Source of the DNA: Natronobacterium haloterrestre
Lineage (GTDB): Archaea > Halobacteriota > Halobacteria > Halobacteriales > Natrialbaceae
Length of the DNA: 64,000 bases
Direction of reading: 5' to 3'
Assembly: GCF_900112205.1 (NCBI RefSeq)
Contig: NZ_FOKW01000004.1
Coordinates: 248,001 to 312,000 of the forward strand
Under the pieces are notes generated by a model that had not been told where the DNA came from, ran no database searches, and worked only from the letters and a program-made list of their open reading frames with translations. Numbering within the stretch: position 1 is the stretch's first letter; each line of letters begins with the position of its first letter. The position numbers were made by a program, and so were the translations under genes. Below are positions 61,397 to 64,000 of the stretch, piece after piece.

Positions 61397-62040
61397 ACGA
61401 TCACCCGTACTTCGACGACGTTGTACAGCTCTTCCCCAGTATCGTCGAGCCGTGGTATCGACTCTGAATCGTTGTCCGCAGCCTCGCGTATCGTATCAGC
61501 GGCCCCCTCGTTAGAGGTCACCGACTGATTATCGAACAAACTGACCGTGTAACTCGCGGTTACGGCGTCCGAGGAGGGGCTTCCCTGTACGACGAGCGAG
61601 CGGTTTTCGTGGACCCGGTCGCCGGTTGCGGTCTCGTTCAGGTAATGCAGTTCGACGTTGTAGTTCTGCCCGGCTTCGGTAAATCGCTTATCGAGCACTT
61701 TTCCCAGCACGAATTTCTCGCTAAAATCTTCGACAGTGTACACTTCCTCCTCCGGGCCAGGCTGGTCGGTACCGTTGAAGCCGCCGTCTCCGTCCCAGTG
61801 GCGAACCATGGCCGAGAGGTTAGCCTCGTCGTCCGTGGCGGCAGCGACCACGAGTGCGTCCTGAGTCTCCTGTTGGATCTGTGCCTGCACGGATCGATCC
61901 GCGGCTCCGCCCGTCGTCGGTGTGATAACAACCGACTGCAAAGCGAGCAACACCGCTGTGAGGACGATCATCGCGCCGATGAATCCCTCGAGGGTGTACG
62001 CCTGGCCACGCTCGTTCGACGTCGACGTTCCTTGTCGCAT
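61390..62040 (-). CDS. pilin-like membrane protein (DUF7288-type)
   Basis: 216 residues. ERGQAYTLEGFIGAMIVLTA is a prepilin-like junction (ERGQ then a helix with Glu at position 5 after the cut, as in true type IV pilins). The exterior domain is beta-rich with sequons NLSA, NGTD, NETA, NRSL, NQSV and ends VVEVRVIVW. The Glu at +5 makes it the best candidate for a properly assembled pilin in this set. Confidence 0.8.
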   Translation of the reverse strand: MRQGTSTSNERGQAYTLEGFIGAMIVLTAVLLALQSVVITPTTGGAADRSVQAQIQQETQDALVVAAATDDEANLSAMVRHWDGDGGFNGTDQPGPEEEVYTVEDFSEKFVLGKVLDKRFTEAGQNYNVELHYLNETATGDRVHENRSLVVQGSPSSDAVTASYTVSLFDNQSVTSNEGAADTIREAADNDSESIPRLDDTGEELYNVVEVRVIVW

Positions 62041-62041
62041 A

Positions 62042-62662
62042 TCACCACACCCTCACGACAAGTCTGTAAGGCGGTTCTTCGCCGTCTACGAACGTTTCGT
62101 CCTCAAACGTGACGACTCGAGCCGAACTGGCCGCCGCTTGGTCGTCGTACTCAGTCGTCCTCGCAACGAGGTCTTCGCTCCCTGACTCGAGCGGACCCTC
62201 GTCGGATCTCGAAACATTGAGCGGTTCGACGCGGATGGATACGTGATCGTAGTGAATGTCCTCCGACGTATCGGCTCGAAGACCGACCAGTTCGGCGAGA
62301 TCGCCGTCGATATACACGTCTTCGAATTTGTCTCCATCGAGTTCATTCGGCGATCCTCCCGTCGAGAGGTTCTCGACCACCCTGTCCGCGATCCGGTCCG
62401 CCTGGGCCGTCTCGGCCCCGCCCGTCGAGGTGTCGTACGGCGTCACGATCGACGGCAGGAAGGCAAAGACGAACGCGATCGCGAGGATGAAGATTCCGAT
62501 CCCGACCGCGAAGTCCTGGGTCGTCTGTCCGCGGGTCCGCGTACGCGATGGACTCGAGACGGATGGAGATACGGAGTCGGAACCAGCCACCTGGGTTCGG
62601 TCGCTCTCGTCTCGTTCGTTCACCCGTCCGCCCGTTCGGCGTCGATTGCTCCCCCCGATCAT
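62042..62662 (-). CDS. pilin-like membrane protein (DUF7287-type)
   Basis: 206 residues from MIGGSNRR. A ~45-residue Ser/Arg-rich leader ends RTRGQTTQDFAVGIGIFILA, again an RGQ junction before a hydrophobic helix. The exterior portion contains EDVYIDGDLAELVGLRADTS and ends PPYRLVVRVW, similar to the end of its downstream neighbour. The start overlaps the stop region of the secretion-type membrane protein gene by two bases of spacing, supporting this shorter start over one 16 codons upstream. Confidence 0.78.
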   Translation of the reverse strand: MIGGSNRRRTGGRVNERDESDRTQVAGSDSVSPSVSSPSRTRTRGQTTQDFAVGIGIFILAIAFVFAFLPSIVTPYDTSTGGAETAQADRIADRVVENLSTGGSPNELDGDKFEDVYIDGDLAELVGLRADTSEDIHYDHVSIRVEPLNVSRSDEGPLESGSEDLVARTTEYDDQAAASSARVVTFEDETFVDGEEPPYRLVVRVW

Positions 62663-62663
62663 G

Positions 62664-64000
62664 TTAGGCCACCAGCGTCCAGCCGACCAGTGCGATCGTC
62701 GAGAGCGCAACCGCGTACTTCAGGCCGCTCAGGATGTCCGCGTCCCGCATGTATCCGCAGATGAACCCCGAGATGATCCCCTGTAACGTCACTGCATGGA
62801 AGAACAACACCGACAGCATATCGACGTTGATGTTGTCGCTCAGGTCCGCCTGGGCGAGTTCGCCGCCGCCACCCGCCGCGTCGACGTCACCACCGCCGGC
62901 CTCGAGACCTGCCATCGTATCGATGAACTGGGTCTTGAGGATCGCGATCACCGCCAGGACGGTCATGAACGTCATGATGATGATGACGACCTGCATCCGA
63001 GTTCGGGACTTGCGTTCCCGTTCGATGTCGTCGTGATTCTCGCTTGCGCGGGCCGCGGTTCGGAGCACGTCGGTGATCTGGTTCGAGGCCTCCTGTGCTT
63101 CCGTGATCAACCGTGTCGTCCGGGCGAGCCGCGGAATGTGGTACTTGTTATTGAACTCGATCAGGGCCGCCTTCAGGCTCGTCCCGTAGTTGACCTTCGT
63201 GTGCATCATCTCGAACTCGCGGGCGAGTTTCCCGCTCGTCGTCTCCGCGACGGATTTGAGCGACTCGAGCAGCGTCAGCCCGGTATCGTTCGCGCTCGAG
63301 AGTTTCCGGAGATCCTCCGAGAGCTGGTTGACGACGGTGTTTCGGTGCCGGACGTTCCACTCACGGAAGATCGAGAGCGGGATAGCGACGATGTACAGCG
63401 GGACGTAGACGTAGACGAACGTGCCCCAGATGGGGTTGGCGACGAGTCCGTCCCAGGAGGTTGGCGCCGAGCCGTTCACCATCGCCGTCGCCACGACTAC
63501 GAGCGCCGTCGGGACCGTCAGCGCCAGGGTAAACAGCGGATTATCCCGGAAGAAGATATGCGGTTGTTTGAGCACCTCGAGCGTCGCGTGGGTTCCCTCG
63601 CGGTTCTTGATCCGGGCGAAGACGCTGTAGTCACCGGTAAACTGTTCGACCAGCCCGAGATCGAGCACGCCCCCCTGCTGGCCGGTCTCGGTCCGGTCGC
63701 CGGCTTCGCCGACGTTCATCGAGAGGTAGCCGTCGCCGGGTTCGTCGTGTTTGACCGTCGAAACCAAAACGAGAAACCCGATCCCCGTCAGCGGAATGAG
63801 GCCGTAAACGGTCATATACAGCATCTCGTTGGTCACGTCCGCCTGCGGGATCATCTGCATGACGACCATGATAATGATCAAAAGCAGTGGGAAAAGCGAC
63901 AGCGTCATGTACATCTCGCCGAACAACTCGAGCGTTTCGAGGGTGAGTTCCTGTTCCTGCTTGGCGGTTCGCATGTGCTTTTCTTTCTTGTCCTCGAGGA
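62664..64000 (-). CDS. type II secretion/pilus inner-membrane platform protein (PilC/TadC-like), partial
   Basis: At least 445 residues are visible and the frame runs off the right edge (LEDKKEKH precedes the ATG at 63974 in frame), so the true start lies outside. Seven hydrophobic segments, for example LSLFPLLLIIIMVVMQMI, LFTLALTVPTALVVVATAMV and MQVVIIIMTFMTVLAVIAIL. Between them is a cytoplasmic T2SSF domain: NQLSEDLRKLSSANDTGLTL, LAREFEMMHTKVNYGTSLKA and LARTTRLITEAQEASNQI. Such proteins form the membrane base for pilus or archaellum assembly with a PilB/FlaI ATPase, expected just upstream. The pilin-like genes downstream favour a pilus over the archaellum. Confidence 0.9.
   Translation of the reverse strand, partial: LEDKKEKHMRTAKQEQELTLETLELFGEMYMTLSLFPLLLIIIMVVMQMIPQADVTNEMLYMTVYGLIPLTGIGFLVLVSTVKHDEPGDGYLSMNVGEAGDRTETGQQGGVLDLGLVEQFTGDYSVFARIKNREGTHATLEVLKQPHIFFRDNPLFTLALTVPTALVVVATAMVNGSAPTSWDGLVANPIWGTFVYVYVPLYIVAIPLSIFREWNVRHRNTVVNQLSEDLRKLSSANDTGLTLLESLKSVAETTSGKLAREFEMMHTKVNYGTSLKAALIEFNNKYHIPRLARTTRLITEAQEASNQITDVLRTAARASENHDDIERERKSRTRMQVVIIIMTFMTVLAVIAILKTQFIDTMAGLEAGGGDVDAAGGGGELAQADLSDNINVDMLSVLFFHAVTLQGIISGFICGYMRDADILSGLKYAVALSTIALVGWTLVA

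Overview
The window is chromosomal DNA of a halophilic archaeon (class Halobacteria). The base composition is very GC-rich. Nearly every protein is strongly acidic, and many carry Asp/Glu-rich tails or linkers. Several genes have a TATA-like box 26-32 bases before the start codon, which fits leaderless or short-leader transcripts. Archaeal markers include transcription factor TFE, Trm56, an HTH_10 (bacterio-opsin-activator type) regulator and archaeal pilin-like genes. The genus cannot be fixed from the sequence; a Natrialbales-type haloarchaeon is a guess. I see no rRNA, tRNA, CRISPR array or insertion sequence.

Layout. 1-8.4 kb: tail of a CoA-disulfide-reductase-like flavoprotein, a metallo-beta-lactamase-fold enzyme, a 2-oxoacid dehydrogenase E1 alpha/E1 beta pair with a free-standing lipoyl-domain protein, a DUF2391-type membrane protein, a MaoC hydratase, an alpha/beta hydrolase and an NCS2 purine/pyrimidine permease. 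8.5-29.6 kb: a large cobalamin block. It has a fused ChlI/ChlD ATPase divergent from cobN-cbiC-cbiE; then, after an oligopeptidase gene, cbiA; then the cbiT-L-F-G-H1-H2 operon, which continues through a ferredoxin, a protein resembling a catalytically dead LAGLIDADG endonuclease, a CbiX/[2Fe-2S] fusion, a DUF3209 protein and a cytoplasmic beta-propeller. No CbiD (C1 methylase) or CbiJ/CobK (precorrin-6A reductase) is visible, so unassigned genes in this operon are candidates for those steps.

29.6-33.2 kb: four consecutive hyperacidic low-complexity proteins (two share a glycine-zipper-like segment, one ends in a Rho-N/SAP-like helical motif) with no function I recognise. 33.2-43.6 kb: an acetate-use module of two acetyl-CoA synthetases flanking a regulator that fuses a degenerate tyrosine-recombinase domain to PAS, GAF and HTH_10 domains, a two-subunit sodium/solute symporter, and three universal stress proteins. 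43.6-47.1 kb: Trm56, an amphi-Trp protein, a 14-bp minisatellite, then tfe, a DUF2110 gene and a lipoprotein gene.

47.2-58.2 kb: a chemotaxis locus (two CheW, CheY, CheB, a giant 1419-residue CheA, a single- and a double-domain CheC, CheD, CheR) with no receptor and no CheF. After a protein with an inactivated HSDR_N-like nuclease domain, the window ends in a minus-strand pilus operon: a PilC/TadC-type membrane protein that runs off the edge, followed by five small pilin-like genes.

Operon genes are mostly joined by ATGA or TGATG overlaps. In several places where neighbours do not touch, a tiny ORF spans the gap and overlaps the next start codon.
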